DNA from: an uncultured Selenomonadales bacterium
Lineage (GTDB): Bacteria; Bacillota; Negativicutes; Selenomonadales; Selenomonadaceae
Direction of reading: 5' to 3'
Length of the DNA stretch: 50,505 bases
Assembly (NCBI GenBank): GCA_946407095.1
Contig: CAMJMR010000014.1
Location: 1 to 50,505 of the forward strand
Both the position numbers and the translations under genes were made by a program. Under the pieces are notes generated by a model. That model saw nothing but the letters and a program-made list of their open reading frames with translations. It was not told the DNA's origin and ran no database searches. Shown here piece by piece: positions 15,327 to 23,770 of the stretch. Positions within the stretch are counted from its first letter, which is position 1, and each line of letters opens with the position of its first letter.

Positions 15327-16844
15327 TTAAACGTCAATGGCAGGAACTTTAGCGCGCACGACAACCATAACCAGCGCGAGGCACGCCAGCCCCGCCGCCA
15401 AGCCGAGCCAGCCGTTGAGCGTGAGACCCGCAACCAAATAGCCGACGACACAGCAAGCCGACACCGTCAAGACGTAAGGGATTTGCGTCGAGACGTGGTC
15501 GATGTGATGACATTGCGCACCCGCCGAAGCCAGAATCGTCGTGTCGGAAATGGGCGAGGCGTGGTCGCCGCCAACCGAGCCCGCCAAAATCGCCGCAACA
15601 CAAATCACCAACAGTTGAGTCGAGTCTTCAGCAGGCAGATTGACCAAAATGGAAAACGCAATCGGAATGAGAATGCCGAACGTCCCCCAGCTTGTGCCCG
15701 TCGCGAAGGCAAGCCCAATCGCCACGAGGAAGAAAATCACGGGCAGGAAGCCGGCAAGCGAGGCATTCTCTTGAACAATCGTGCCGACGTAGCCGCCGAG
15801 ATTCAAATAGCTGTCCGAGCAGATACCCGAAAGCGTCCAGGCCAAGCACAGGATGAAAATCGCGGGAACCATCGCCTTGAAGCCTTGCGAGTAGCATTCG
15901 CAGTATTCGGCGAAGTTGACGACCTTGCGCGGCAGATAGAGAGCCGAGATGAACAGCAACGCGATAAACGAGCCGATAGCCAAGGCCTTCGAGGCGTCGC
16001 AGTCGGCGAAGGCGTCCGAAATGGATTTGCCGTCGTGAATGCCGCCCGTGTAAAGCATTCCGTAGATACACACGCCAATAAGCACAATCAGCGGCAAAAT
16101 CAAATCGATAATCTTGCCTTTGCCGCCCGCAGACTGTTCGTCGGCAGTGGCGTCCTTGTATTCGTCGGGAATTTCAAAATGCTCATTGTTCTTACGAACT
16201 TCCGCGCCCATGGTCGCAAAGTCTCTGCCCGTCACGACGATGAACGCCATGAACAGCATAGTCAAAATCGCGTACAGGTTGAAGGGAATGGTCTGCAGGA
16301 AAAGCAAAAAGCCGTCGACGAGCGAGCCTTCGGGCAAGGACGAGCCGACAGCAGCCGCCCAACTTGAAACGGGCGCGATAATGCAAATCGGAGCCGCCGT
16401 GGCGTCGATAACGTAAGCGAGCTTCGCGCGGGCGATTTTAAACTTGTCGGTGACGGGGCGCATGATTGTTCCGACCGTCAAGCAGTTGAAGTAGTCGTCG
16501 ATGAAAATCAGCATGCCGAGGAACGCCGTCAAGCCGAGAGCCGAACGCTTGCCCGAAATGACCGAGCGTGCCCAATCGCCGTAAGCCTTCGTTGCGCCCG
16601 ACTTGCTGATTATCGCCACGAGTATGCCCAAGATGACCAGGAAAACCAAAATGTTGACGTTGCCGCCGACTTTCGACTCCATTATCCCGAAGAACGTGAC
16701 GATTGACTCCAAGAAGTTGCCGCCCGTGAAGAGCATTGTGCCCACGAAAATGCCGACTATCAGCGACGTGTAGACTTCCTTCGTGGCAAGCGCGAGGATT
16801 ATCGTGATAATCGGCGGCAGCATTGACAACGCAGAATTTTCCAT
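15327..16844 (-). CDS. nhaC: Na+/H+ antiporter, NhaC family
   Basis: The 505-residue very hydrophobic protein has about 11–13 membrane segments and the usual NhaC length. The N-terminal LPPIITIILALATKEVYTSL stretch, IFIDDYFNCLTVGTIMRP and the later GTSWGTFGI and GGDHASPISDTT motifs are typical of the family. It exchanges external H+ for cytoplasmic Na+ (some members use other cations or organic anions, so substrate is not certain). AAGGAGG lies 11 nt before the ATG, and a good promoter (TTGTTA–17–TATAAT) lies upstream. It appears to be a single-gene unit read towards the giant genes. Confidence 0.9.
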   Translation of the reverse strand: MENSALSMLPPIITIILALATKEVYTSLIVGIFVGTMLFTGGNFLESIVTFFGIMESKVGGNVNILVFLVILGILVAIISKSGATKAYGDWARSVISGKRSALGLTAFLGMLIFIDDYFNCLTVGTIMRPVTDKFKIARAKLAYVIDATAAPICIIAPVSSWAAAVGSSLPEGSLVDGFLLFLQTIPFNLYAILTMLFMAFIVVTGRDFATMGAEVRKNNEHFEIPDEYKDATADEQSAGGKGKIIDLILPLIVLIGVCIYGMLYTGGIHDGKSISDAFADCDASKALAIGSFIALLFISALYLPRKVVNFAEYCECYSQGFKAMVPAIFILCLAWTLSGICSDSYLNLGGYVGTIVQENASLAGFLPVIFFLVAIGLAFATGTSWGTFGILIPIAFSILVNLPAEDSTQLLVICVAAILAGSVGGDHASPISDTTILASAGAQCHHIDHVSTQIPYVLTVSACCVVGYLVAGLTLNGWLGLAAGLACLALVMVVVRAKVPAIDV

Positions 16845-16887
16845 TAACGAAATTGCCTCCTTTGAGTAGCTTTGTTATGCCGCGCAG

Positions 16888-16916
16888 ATTATAGCAGTTA
16901 TCGGCGGAAATAACAA
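16888..16916 (-). promoter_or_regulatory. Sigma-70-type promoter for nhaC
   Basis: On the minus strand TTGTTA, a 17-nt spacer and TATAAT lie about 45 nt before the nhaC start. Confidence 0.7.
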
Positions 16917-16954
16917 AAAAATTTTCCCCGCCGCCGCCTGCCGAGGAAATTTCT

Positions 16955-16983
16955 TTGACGGCGGCAGAGGCGTTTGCTAAAAT
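16955..16983 (+). promoter_or_regulatory. Sigma-70-type promoter for the small exported-protein gene
   Basis: TTGACG, a 17-nt spacer and TAAAAT end 19 nt before the chosen TTG start. The promoter overlaps any longer upstream reading of the gene and so rules out the earlier TTG at 16955. Confidence 0.75.
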
Positions 16984-17002
16984 CCTTGCGGAGGTGATTG
17001 AC

Positions 17003-17632
17003 TTGTTGAAAAAATTTTTGGCGGCGATGATTTTCGCGCTGGCATTTTCTTCGCAAGCGTCGGCAATGCACTTGACGATAGGCGAATCGGTCGGCTCAAT
17101 CGGACAGAGCGGAGACTTCACGTTGAAAATCGACGGCGGCAAGCAAATCGAAGGCGACGACTCAAAAGGCGTGGTGCTGTTCGGAAATCTTTACTTCCAC
17201 TTCGACGCCCGCTTGCTGAAAGAAAAAATGCCGCAAGCCACAAGTTACGACGACGAACAGGCAATTTTCGACAGGGCAAGCAGATTCGGCGGCAAGGACG
17301 CGGAAAATTGCGTGCCGGTGTTCGTGTTCGAGGGTCGGACGGCAATAATTCCGATAAGTAGCGACGACGGACGCGAATTTTACTTGCTGGCGACGGAAAC
17401 GGGCGGCGGCGGCTCAATGAAGGTTATCGGCGAACGCGACGGCGTTTGGGTTCAATACTTCGACACCTACGACGCGAAACGGCAAATCGGTTACGAATTT
17501 TACATGAAGGACTTGTACGCGGCGGGCGACACGATTGTTTTCGTCTATGAAGAATGGAACACCAAGGCGACGCGCGAATTGCATTACAAATGGGACGAGG
17601 CGGCTCAATGGTTCGGCGTGGAAATTAAGTAG
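17003..17632 (+). CDS. Exported protein of unknown function (209 aa)
   Basis: The start is the TTG preceded at 8 nt by GGAGG; this gives a textbook signal peptide (LLKKFLAAMIFALAFSSQASA) with cleavage after ASA. The mature part (~188 residues) is soluble and acidic, without cysteine-rich or lipobox features. It has a GGGGS turn and ends with alternating aromatic strand-like segments (FVYEEWNT, LHYKWDEAAQWFGVEIK). I do not recognise the family. It stands alone with its own promoter and terminator, divergent from nhaC. Periplasmic location is inferred from the signal peptide. Confidence 0.75.
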   Translation: MLKKFLAAMIFALAFSSQASAMHLTIGESVGSIGQSGDFTLKIDGGKQIEGDDSKGVVLFGNLYFHFDARLLKEKMPQATSYDDEQAIFDRASRFGGKDAENCVPVFVFEGRTAIIPISSDDGREFYLLATETGGGGSMKVIGERDGVWVQYFDTYDAKRQIGYEFYMKDLYAAGDTIVFVYEEWNTKATRELHYKWDEAAQWFGVEIK

Positions 17633-17809
17633 GCTTTCAACAGCTAAAGAAAACCAAATTCGGCAAATACCCGTTCGTTAGCGGGGAATTCAAGTTTGTG
17701 GAGCGTCAAAAAAACGTTAGTAGCTAAGGCAAAAGCGGACGCGTTGAAGCAGGAATGAGACATTAAAGTTTATAACTTTTTATAAGTTCTCAGTAACGGC
17801 AAAAAAATA

Positions 17810-17839
17810 ACGGCGTTCGATTAAGAGCGTCGTTTTTTG
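17810..17839 (+). terminator. Bidirectional intrinsic terminator
   Basis: A 9-bp stem (ACGGCGTTC with GAGCGTCGT, two wobble pairs) has a 6-nt loop, followed by T6 on the plus strand and a T-rich run on the minus strand. It separates the exported-protein gene from convergent rsgA. The ~170 nt before it (17640–17808) hold no gene I can recognise. Confidence 0.75.
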
Positions 17840-17841
17840 TT

Positions 17842-18699
17842 TCAGACTTCGGCAAGCAGAGTCAAGTAGGATTCGTAGCGTTCGCGGAGGATTTTCCCGC
17901 TGTCGACGGCGGCTTTGACGGCGCAATCAGGCTCGTGGCTGTGCGAACAATTCATGAACTTGCAAGCGTTGGCGAACGCGCCGAATTCCTTAAAGCACAG
18001 GCGCAAGTTGTTTTTGTCGATGCCCGCCTCCGCCAAATCGACCGCGCTGAAGCCGGGCGTATCGACCAGAAAGCCGCCGCCGTACTCAAGTAGCTCGGTG
18101 ATTCGCGTGGTGTGCTTGCCGCGCAGAATTTTTTCGCTGACCTTGCCGACTTTGAGGCGCAACCTTTCGTCGACGGCGTTAAGCAGTGACGACTTCCCGA
18201 CGCCGCTGGGGCCCGCCAAGACCGTCACGCCCGCCGACAAAATTTTTTTCAGCGCGTCAAGCCCTTCGCCCGTCAAAGCCGACACCCGCAAGACTTTGTA
18301 CAGCGATTCGTATTCCGCCAAAAAATTTTCAGCCGCCGCCAAATCGATTTTGTTCACGCAGATGATGATTTCGTCTAGCGCAGATTTTTCCGCCAAAGCA
18401 AGGAAACGATTCAGAAGGAGCGGATGAAGTTTCGGGGCGTCGAAGGCGAAAGTCAAAATCACTCTGTCGACATTGGCGACGAGCGGGCGCAGTAAAAGAT
18501 TACGGCGCGACTGAACTTTTTCAATCACGCCGCTGTTGTCGTTTAGCCTTGACACTTCCACAAAATCGCCGACGCAAACCGCGCCGCCGATTTTTTTATC
18601 GCGCTTGAGAATTCCGCGCAACTTGCAGGGAATAATTTCGTCCTCCGCCTTCACGAAGAAGAAACTGTTGTAAAATTTTATAACGCGTCCGCTAAGCAT
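17842..18699 (-). CDS. rsgA: Ribosome small subunit-dependent GTPase RsgA
   Basis: This circularly permuted GTPase of 285 residues matures the 30S ribosomal subunit. An N-terminal OB fold (1–70) is followed by G-motifs in permuted order: NKID (116–119), SALTGEG (140–146), GPSGVGKS (163–170), RGKHTT (193–198) and DTPGF (213–217). A C-terminal zinc site follows with C246, C251, H253 and C259. A longer frame upstream exists but overlaps the kinase gene. The true start is the ATG one base after the kinase stop codon, with AAGGAG inside the kinase 3' end, which implies translational coupling. The order prpC–prkC–rsgA is standard in Firmicutes. Confidence 0.96.
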   Translation of the reverse strand: MLSGRVIKFYNSFFFVKAEDEIIPCKLRGILKRDKKIGGAVCVGDFVEVSRLNDNSGVIEKVQSRRNLLLRPLVANVDRVILTFAFDAPKLHPLLLNRFLALAEKSALDEIIICVNKIDLAAAENFLAEYESLYKVLRVSALTGEGLDALKKILSAGVTVLAGPSGVGKSSLLNAVDERLRLKVGKVSEKILRGKHTTRITELLEYGGGFLVDTPGFSAVDLAEAGIDKNNLRLCFKEFGAFANACKFMNCSHSHEPDCAVKAAVDSGKILRERYESYLTLLAEV

Positions 18700-18700
18700 A

Positions 18701-20557
18701 TCAGCGCTCCTTTTGGCGTTCGTCATCGCGACCGGGTACGTCAACCTGCGCGGGGATGTCGGGAAATTCGGAGGATTGCGGTTGCTGTTCGGGCTGACGG
18801 TCGGGTTCGGGTTCGCGAACAGGTTCGGGTTCCGGTTGCGGCTCTTCGTGCCGAGCGATAACCAAATCGACGTAGCTGTCGAGTTCGACTTCCGAATCGG
18901 CGGAGGGGTATTGGGAAATGACGGTGCCTTCGGCCTGCGCGCTGTCTTGATAGGAAACCGAGCCGACGCGGAGCCCGCGCCCTTCGATACCGTCTTCAGC
19001 GACGGAAAGGCTTGCGTTTTGGACGTCGGGGACGCGAGTGACCTTGCGGGGTTCGGGCGGCGGCTCTTCAACTTTTTTTTCGGGTTCGCCGCGAGAAACT
19101 ACCAAGTCAATCGTTTGCCCGCGATTAATCTTCGTGCCGGTGTTCGGGTCGTGCGAAAGGACGGTGCCGGGTTCCGAGGGCGAATCTTTTTCGTAAACCG
19201 AGCCGAGATTCAAGCCGAGCTTTTGAAGGCGTTCAATGGCGGCTGACTTCGCGAGCCCCGCGAGGTCGGGCATATCGAGCGCTTCGCCGCCCTTGCTGAC
19301 GTAAATCGTGACGAGGCGGTCGCTCTTTACGGTTTTGCCGACATCGGGGTCTTGCGAGACGACTTGCCCGGCTGGAACGTTGTTGTCGTAAGTTTCAGCC
19401 ACATTGACGCGCAAGTGATTGTCCTCAAGGATTTGCCGAGCCAATGCCAACTGCTTGCCCTTGACTTCGGGGACGGTGACGGTTTCCTGATTCGTCCAGA
19501 CTTTTCCGAACGCGCCGAAAATCCCGACGCCGAAGCCGATAAACAAGACGAACAGCATCATCATCATGAAGACTTTCGACTTGTAAAAGGGCTTTTGTTC
19601 GACGGCGGGCTCAACCTTGGGCTTTTCCTCTTGCGTCGTGGTGACTTGTGCACCGAGTCCTTGACGGACTGCGCGGCGGGAGGGAATTTCGGTGCGCGGC
19701 AAAACTTGCGTGGCATCGGGGTCGCTCTTAATCGACGTGCTCAAAGCCGCTTCGACGTTGGAAAGTTCTTGGACGAGTTCAAAGCTTGACGGGCGAATTT
19801 CGGGGCTCTTGCTCATGGCGCGGCAGACGATAGCCTCAAGCATGGGCGGGATTTGCGGACGATAGCGGCTTGGGGAAATGGCCTCCTCCTCAATGTGCTT
19901 CATGGCTATGGCAACGGGGTTTTCGCCCGTGAACGGCAAGCGATTGGTCAGCATTTCGTAAAGGACGATGCCGAGCGAATACACGTCGGATTTGGGCGTG
20001 ATTGCACCGCCGCGAGCCTGTTCGGGTGAAAAGTAGTGCACCGAGCCGATAACGCTGCCGCCGTAAGTCAAAGTCGATTCGGTGACGGCGCGCGCTATGC
20101 CGAAGTCGGTAATTTTGGCGCGTCCGTCGGCTGTCATCAAAATGTTGTGCGGTTTAATGTCGCAGTGGACGATATTGTTGGCGTGCGCGTGCGTCAAGCC
20201 GCTTGCGATATCTTTGGCTATCGACACCGCCGTCAAAAGGCTCAAAGGTCCTTCGTCCTGAATTTTTTTCTTAAGCGTGCTGCTCTGGACGTATTCCATA
20301 ACGATGTAATGGTCGTTGCCCGCGACGCCTACGTCGTAAATGCTGACGATATTCGGATGCGAAAGGCGCGCCGCCGACTTTGCTTCGCGGTGAAACCTTT
20401 CGATGAACTCTATATCGGAACGATACGCCTCGTGAAGGATTTTGACGGCTACGGGGCGCGCAAGAAGTCTGTCGTGGGCTTTGTAGACTTCAGCCATGCC
20501 GCCGCTGCCGATTTTTTCCTCAAGCTCGTAACGCCCGCTCAAGACTCGCTGAATCAT
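18701..20557 (-). CDS. prkC: Membrane Ser/Thr protein kinase with PASTA domains (PrkC/Stk type)
   Basis: The kinase domain (about 10–270) has the glycine loop GSGGMAEVY, Lys39 (VAVKI), catalytic Asp133 in HCDIKPHNI and DFG at 151–153. A single membrane helix lies at 328–350, followed by three PASTA domains (about 360–423, 428–489, 508–570), which in the family bind muropeptides or lipid II outside the cell. A Pro/Glu/Arg-rich tail ends the protein. It senses cell-wall state and phosphorylates cytoplasmic targets. The residue before the catalytic Asp is Cys rather than Arg (non-RD). The start has AAGGAGG. Its antagonist phosphatase is immediately upstream. Confidence 0.95.
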   Translation of the reverse strand: MIQRVLSGRYELEEKIGSGGMAEVYKAHDRLLARPVAVKILHEAYRSDIEFIERFHREAKSAARLSHPNIVSIYDVGVAGNDHYIVMEYVQSSTLKKKIQDEGPLSLLTAVSIAKDIASGLTHAHANNIVHCDIKPHNILMTADGRAKITDFGIARAVTESTLTYGGSVIGSVHYFSPEQARGGAITPKSDVYSLGIVLYEMLTNRLPFTGENPVAIAMKHIEEEAISPSRYRPQIPPMLEAIVCRAMSKSPEIRPSSFELVQELSNVEAALSTSIKSDPDATQVLPRTEIPSRRAVRQGLGAQVTTTQEEKPKVEPAVEQKPFYKSKVFMMMMLFVLFIGFGVGIFGAFGKVWTNQETVTVPEVKGKQLALARQILEDNHLRVNVAETYDNNVPAGQVVSQDPDVGKTVKSDRLVTIYVSKGGEALDMPDLAGLAKSAAIERLQKLGLNLGSVYEKDSPSEPGTVLSHDPNTGTKINRGQTIDLVVSRGEPEKKVEEPPPEPRKVTRVPDVQNASLSVAEDGIEGRGLRVGSVSYQDSAQAEGTVISQYPSADSEVELDSYVDLVIARHEEPQPEPEPVREPEPDRQPEQQPQSSEFPDIPAQVDVPGRDDERQKER

Positions 20558-20568
20558 GGTTTCCTCCT

Positions 20569-20632
20569 TAGGGACTAGGGGATAGGGACTAGGGACTAGC
20601 GTTTTAAAACCAGTTCCTAGTTCCTAGTTCCC
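20569..20632. repeat. Heptanucleotide repeats upstream of prkC
   Basis: On the minus strand, GGAACTA units (three) are followed after ~12 nt by CTAGTCC units (three to four). The two arrays can pair (with G·U pairs) into a long imperfect hairpin ending just before the prkC ribosome site. Confidence 0.75.
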
Positions 20633-20669
20633 AGTTCCTTAAATCAATGCGTCGTGGGCAATGCGGCAA

Positions 20670-20685
20670 GCGCAATTAATTGCGC
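20670..20685. repeat. Perfect 16-bp palindrome GCGCAATTAATTGCGC
   Basis: It lies in the prpC–prkC gap, flanked by further GCAATGCG/CGCAATGCG words. It could be a small hairpin or protein site; no function is assigned. Confidence 0.6.
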
Positions 20686-20739
20686 CGCGCAATGCGTGAA
20701 AAAAATTCACCGCGCAGATAAAAAGTCCGTGGCACACAG

Positions 20740-21441
20740 CTAATCAACTCCTGCGACAATGACGGAAACATTATCCTTGCCGCCGGCCGAAAGAGCGGCA
20801 TCGATCAGCACATCAGCGGGATTGGACGCGCCGAGTAAAATTTTAGCTATAAGTTCATCTTCGACCATATTCGTCAAGCCGTCAGTGCAGAGCAAAAAAA
20901 TATCGCCGCTTTGGACGGAAAAATTGGCAGCGTCGATGTCGAGTTCGGGAATCGCGCCGACAGCTTGAGTTAAGACGTTTTTCATTGGGTGCATACGAGC
21001 TTCTTCGTGAGAAATTTCTCCGCGCTTAACCAGAGACTCAACGTAGGAATGGTCTTGAGTTATTTGCGCGAAATAATTGTTCCTAAGCAGGTAAAGCCGA
21101 CTGTCGCCGACGTGCGCGAAGTAAGCCTTGCCGCCGTTGAGCGATAGAATTGTCGCGGTAGTGCCCATGCCGCGAAATTCGGGATTGAGGCGTGCTTTGT
21201 TCAAGATTTTGTCGTTGGCCAAAAGAATTGCTTGCGATAAAAGTTTTTCGTTCCAAGGTAGCGGGTTTTTGGTCAGAAAATGCTTGACGGTCTCGATTAG
21301 CATTTGGCTTGCCACTTCGCCCGCAGATGCTCCGCCCATGCCGTCCGCCACTACGAATGTTTCCGGCTCTATGACTATCAGCGCGTCTTCGTTGTTTGAG
21401 CGCACTTTTCCTACGTGCGTCGCCTGAAATACTTTTGTCAA
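20740..21441 (-). CDS. prpC: PP2C-family Ser/Thr phosphatase (PrpC/Stp)
   Basis: The 233-residue cytoplasmic PP2C (PPM) phosphatase removes phosphate from targets of the PASTA kinase. Metal-binding motifs are present: NNED near 17, VADGMGG (32–38), GMGTT, HVGDSRLYL, a TDGLTNMV motif and the C-terminal GGKDNVS. The start is TTG, preceded by GAGAGGTG; the next in-frame residues match the usual family start. A strong promoter (TTGACT–17–TACAAT) lies just upstream, so this is probably the first gene of the prpC–prkC–rsgA operon. Confidence 0.95.
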   Translation of the reverse strand: MTKVFQATHVGKVRSNNEDALIVIEPETFVVADGMGGASAGEVASQMLIETVKHFLTKNPLPWNEKLLSQAILLANDKILNKARLNPEFRGMGTTATILSLNGGKAYFAHVGDSRLYLLRNNYFAQITQDHSYVESLVKRGEISHEEARMHPMKNVLTQAVGAIPELDIDAANFSVQSGDIFLLCTDGLTNMVEDELIAKILLGASNPADVLIDAALSAGGKDNVSVIVAGVD

Positions 21442-21486
21442 GGCGTTTCACCTCTCCGTGCTTCGAACAAATAATTTCTGCGATTG

Positions 21487-21515
21487 ATTGTATCAAAACA
21501 TGTTTTTCCAGTCAA
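21487..21515 (-). promoter_or_regulatory. Sigma-70-type promoter for the prpC–prkC–rsgA operon
   Basis: TTGACT, a 17-nt spacer and TACAAT are seen on the minus strand, about 45 nt before the prpC start. Confidence 0.8.
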
Positions 21516-21546
21516 TATTCAGATTTGCCTTTATTGTGGGGTGGTG

Positions 21547-21569
21547 CCTTTCTTCCCGCGCAAGAAAGG
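21547..21569 (+). repeat. Isolated hairpin related to hairpin 1 of the dispersed element
   Basis: CCTTTCTT and AAGAAAGG enclose a short loop just before copy C. It looks like a remnant of another copy. Confidence 0.5.
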
Positions 21570-21590
21570 TTTCATAGAATCATTGTTTAA

Positions 21591-21798
21591 CTACTTTCTT
21601 TCACCGAGGAAAGAAAGTAGCAAAGAAACTCGCCGCTACGCGCGGGGCGGATACCAATCGTGGACGAAACGCCCGCGCAACCCGAAACCATCTGTGCCGG
21701 CAAAAAAACTTCCATGTTTTTGTTGCCGGCGGCCGCCATCCATGGCGGCCTCTGTCCTTTGCAACGTATTCCTTAATTTACCAACAGACCCTAATTAC
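21591..21798 (+). repeat. Three-hairpin dispersed element, copy C
   Basis: Hairpin 1 is CTACTTTCTTTC with loop ACCGAG. Hairpin 2 is GCCGGCAA with inner pairs AAAAAC/GTTTTT. Hairpin 3 is GGCCGCC–ATCCAT–GGCGGCC. The copy extends to TTTACCAACAGACCCT, which copy D also shares. Together with copy D it fills the ~800-nt gap between prpC and the pilus gene; an open frame across it (21484–22185) shows no protein features. The spacer 21799–21934 carries an inverted copy of the ACCAACA word (21888–21900) and nothing else recognised. Confidence 0.85.
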
Positions 21799-21934
21799 GT
21801 ATCGTCGCAAAATTTCGCGGCGATTGTTTTCCGCTCGGCAGGATTTTCTGTCGGCGGCTTGAAGTTTTTAGAAAAAACATTTCTAGGGGTTGTTGGTAAA
21901 TTGGGTGTGTCGGCGTCGAATCGGCGTTATCTAC

Positions 21935-22147
21935 CTACTTTCTTTCACTGGCGAAAGAAAGTAGCAAAGAAAGCCACCACTGCGCGTGGGGCGGATACCG
22001 ACCACTTGTCCAACGCCCGTGCAACCCGAAGCCGCTCGTGCCGCTGTTTTTCGCATCACGCGAAAAGGTCGCGGCGGGCGCGCGTCCATGCGCGCCCTCA
22101 TCCTCTGCAACGTCTTCGTTACTTTACCAACAGCCCCTGGCAAAAAA
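21935..22147 (+). repeat. Three-hairpin dispersed element, copy D
   Basis: Hairpin 1 is CTACTTTCTTTC with loop ACTGGC. Hairpin 2 has arms GCCGC/GCGGC and a TTTTCGC–ATCAC–GCGAAAA tip. Hairpin 3 is GGGCGCGC–GTCCAT–GCGCGCCC. It is a tandem relative of copy C, about 344 nt away, with many compensated stem differences. Confidence 0.85.
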
Positions 22148-22170
22148 ATCGCCTCAAGGATTTTTCCTTG

Positions 22171-22210
22171 CGGCGGCCGCTTTAAAAGCGGCGGAACAGT
22201 TAGCGCGATT
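22171..22210 (+). repeat. GCCGCTTTAAAAGCGGC hairpin repeat
   Basis: This hairpin is followed by GGAACAGTTAGCGCG, matching the hairpin and tail at 15075–15117. Downstream, an AATCG/CGATT hairpin with ATTTTTTT (22232–22257) could terminate plus-strand transcripts. Confidence 0.65.
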
Positions 22211-22258
22211 AATCGTCCGACGACTTCAGCCAATCGTCGCGGCGATTATTTTTTTGCG

Positions 22259-23770
22259 TCAAGTTATCCACTTGGAGCGAATCGTCGTGAAGAACATATC
22301 AACCGAATTCGTCTTGTCGGGGTCTTGATAGTTGTCGAGGTAAGTGTAGACGTTGCGTTTCAATTCGGGGACGTTGAACGAATCGTAATAGGAGCCGCTG
22401 CCGAGATTGAACGCGCTCATTTTGTAGACGAGTTCCATATCCAGGTGGCGCGCTCTGTAGGCAACAATTTCGTCTTCGGCGGGGATGCCTGCCAACTTTT
22501 CGGCACTGCCGAGCGGGCGCGTGGCGTTGTCAAGCGGGCGCGTATCGACGTTGCCGTATGCGTCGACGAAAACCGTATTCGTTATGCCGTTGTTCGTCTG
22601 CGAGCTTTGGAACCATTCTTTGCCGTTGCTGTCGATATATTTGCCGTCCTTTAAGGTGTAATCGCTTGCGCTCGTCACGCGGACGAATTCCCTTGCTATG
22701 ACGAAGCCGTAGAAATTTTTTCCGTTACCGTTTATGACGACGGGGCTGTTGGGCGCGAAGAGAATCCCTCTGAAGTCGGCGTTCAAGTTCAGAATCACGG
22801 GCTTTGAATCGCGCCAAGACAAATCGGGATAAGCTTCTTTCGGCGAGCCGCTTTGCGAAGAATTTTTATCCGAATCGTCGACGCCCTCCGTCAAGCCGCG
22901 GTCGGGGCCTTCGTAGAAAATAATCAGCGGGCGGTCGCTTGAGCCGGTGTTGGCTTTGTTGACGTTGATAAACATTTGGCGGACGGTTGTATTTTGTCTG
23001 TCGCCGTCTGCCTCGTTGAGTTCCTCGCTTTCAATTCGGACGTAAAGCGGGTCGGTGCCGGGAATCATCGACGCGGGATTGAAGTTGTTGACTATGCTGT
23101 TGATATTTGTGCTTGAAAGTTTTTTGCTCGCGTTGCTGCTTATGACATTCGTCAAGTAGGAGCTGTATTGAATCGGAATGCCAACCTTTCCGGCGATTAT
23201 CGTGTCGACGTCGGCGGCGAGGGTTGAAATGGTGGAAATTGTTTTGCTCGTGCCGTATTTCGATTGAAGGGTGGTCAAAACGGTCTTGAGGCATTCGCGG
23301 ACGTAGGTCACGTATTTTGGTGAGGTATAACTTTCGCTGTTGTAATATTTGCTGCGGGCAACCCAAGCGGCGTCTATATTAAAGCGCGTGTGCACGCGGT
23401 ATTTAATGACGTCGGCTTTAGAGATTGAGGAATTATTCGTAAAGTTGTAAGTTAAGCTCGGATTGCTTGAGACGAATGAATTTTTCTTCGCCACGATTGA
23501 ATCAAGCGTGCTGTTGTATTTGAGAATGTCGGCTATATCCCACGAATATTTGAACAAGCCTTTGCCGCTACTGCTTGCGTTGTTGTTGTACATTAAATCC
23601 GATCCGAGGTCGAGAAAGATATTAAAATTGGTCGACTTGCTTGACGTGACGCTTGAATTTATGTTAGTTGTTTCGGTGCGGAAGTGGTCGCCTTTGCTGT
23701 TATAAACGGAGCCGCCGCCGTCGGGGTAGACGCCGTAGGTGCCGTCTTTGCCGAGCTTGTATATCGCAAC
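22259..23770 (-). pseudogene. C-terminal part of a TadG-like pilus protein, cut off by an amber codon
   Basis: This stretch is open in the same frame as the upstream tadG-like gene and separated from it by one TAG (23771–23773). No ribosome site or good start follows the stop; the first ATG is 59 codons in. The sequence is Ser/Asn/Tyr-rich. A segment around NADFRGILFAPNSPVVINGN–GFVIAREF resembles beta-helical domains found in pilus-tip and secreted proteins. With the upstream part the full protein would be about 843 residues. Recent nonsense mutation, sequencing error or amber read-through cannot be told apart here, but long conservation of the frame argues that the stop is recent. Confidence 0.75.

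Noticed and set aside
16955-17002. Longer N-terminus for the small exported protein
   Set aside because: The extra codons overlap a good TTGACG–17–TAAAAT promoter and would bury the signal peptide; GGAGG favours the TTG at 17003.
18700-19071. 124-residue N-terminal extension of RsgA
   Set aside because: It lies antiphase within the kinase gene, is Pro/Ser/Arg-rich without domain character, and RsgA normally starts at the MLSGRV-like OB fold.
21484-22185. Long open frame (233 codons) across the prpC–tadG gap
   Set aside because: It runs through two hairpin elements, has no ribosome site and a low-complexity basic composition; similar frames arise in every copy of the element, so it is not a gene.
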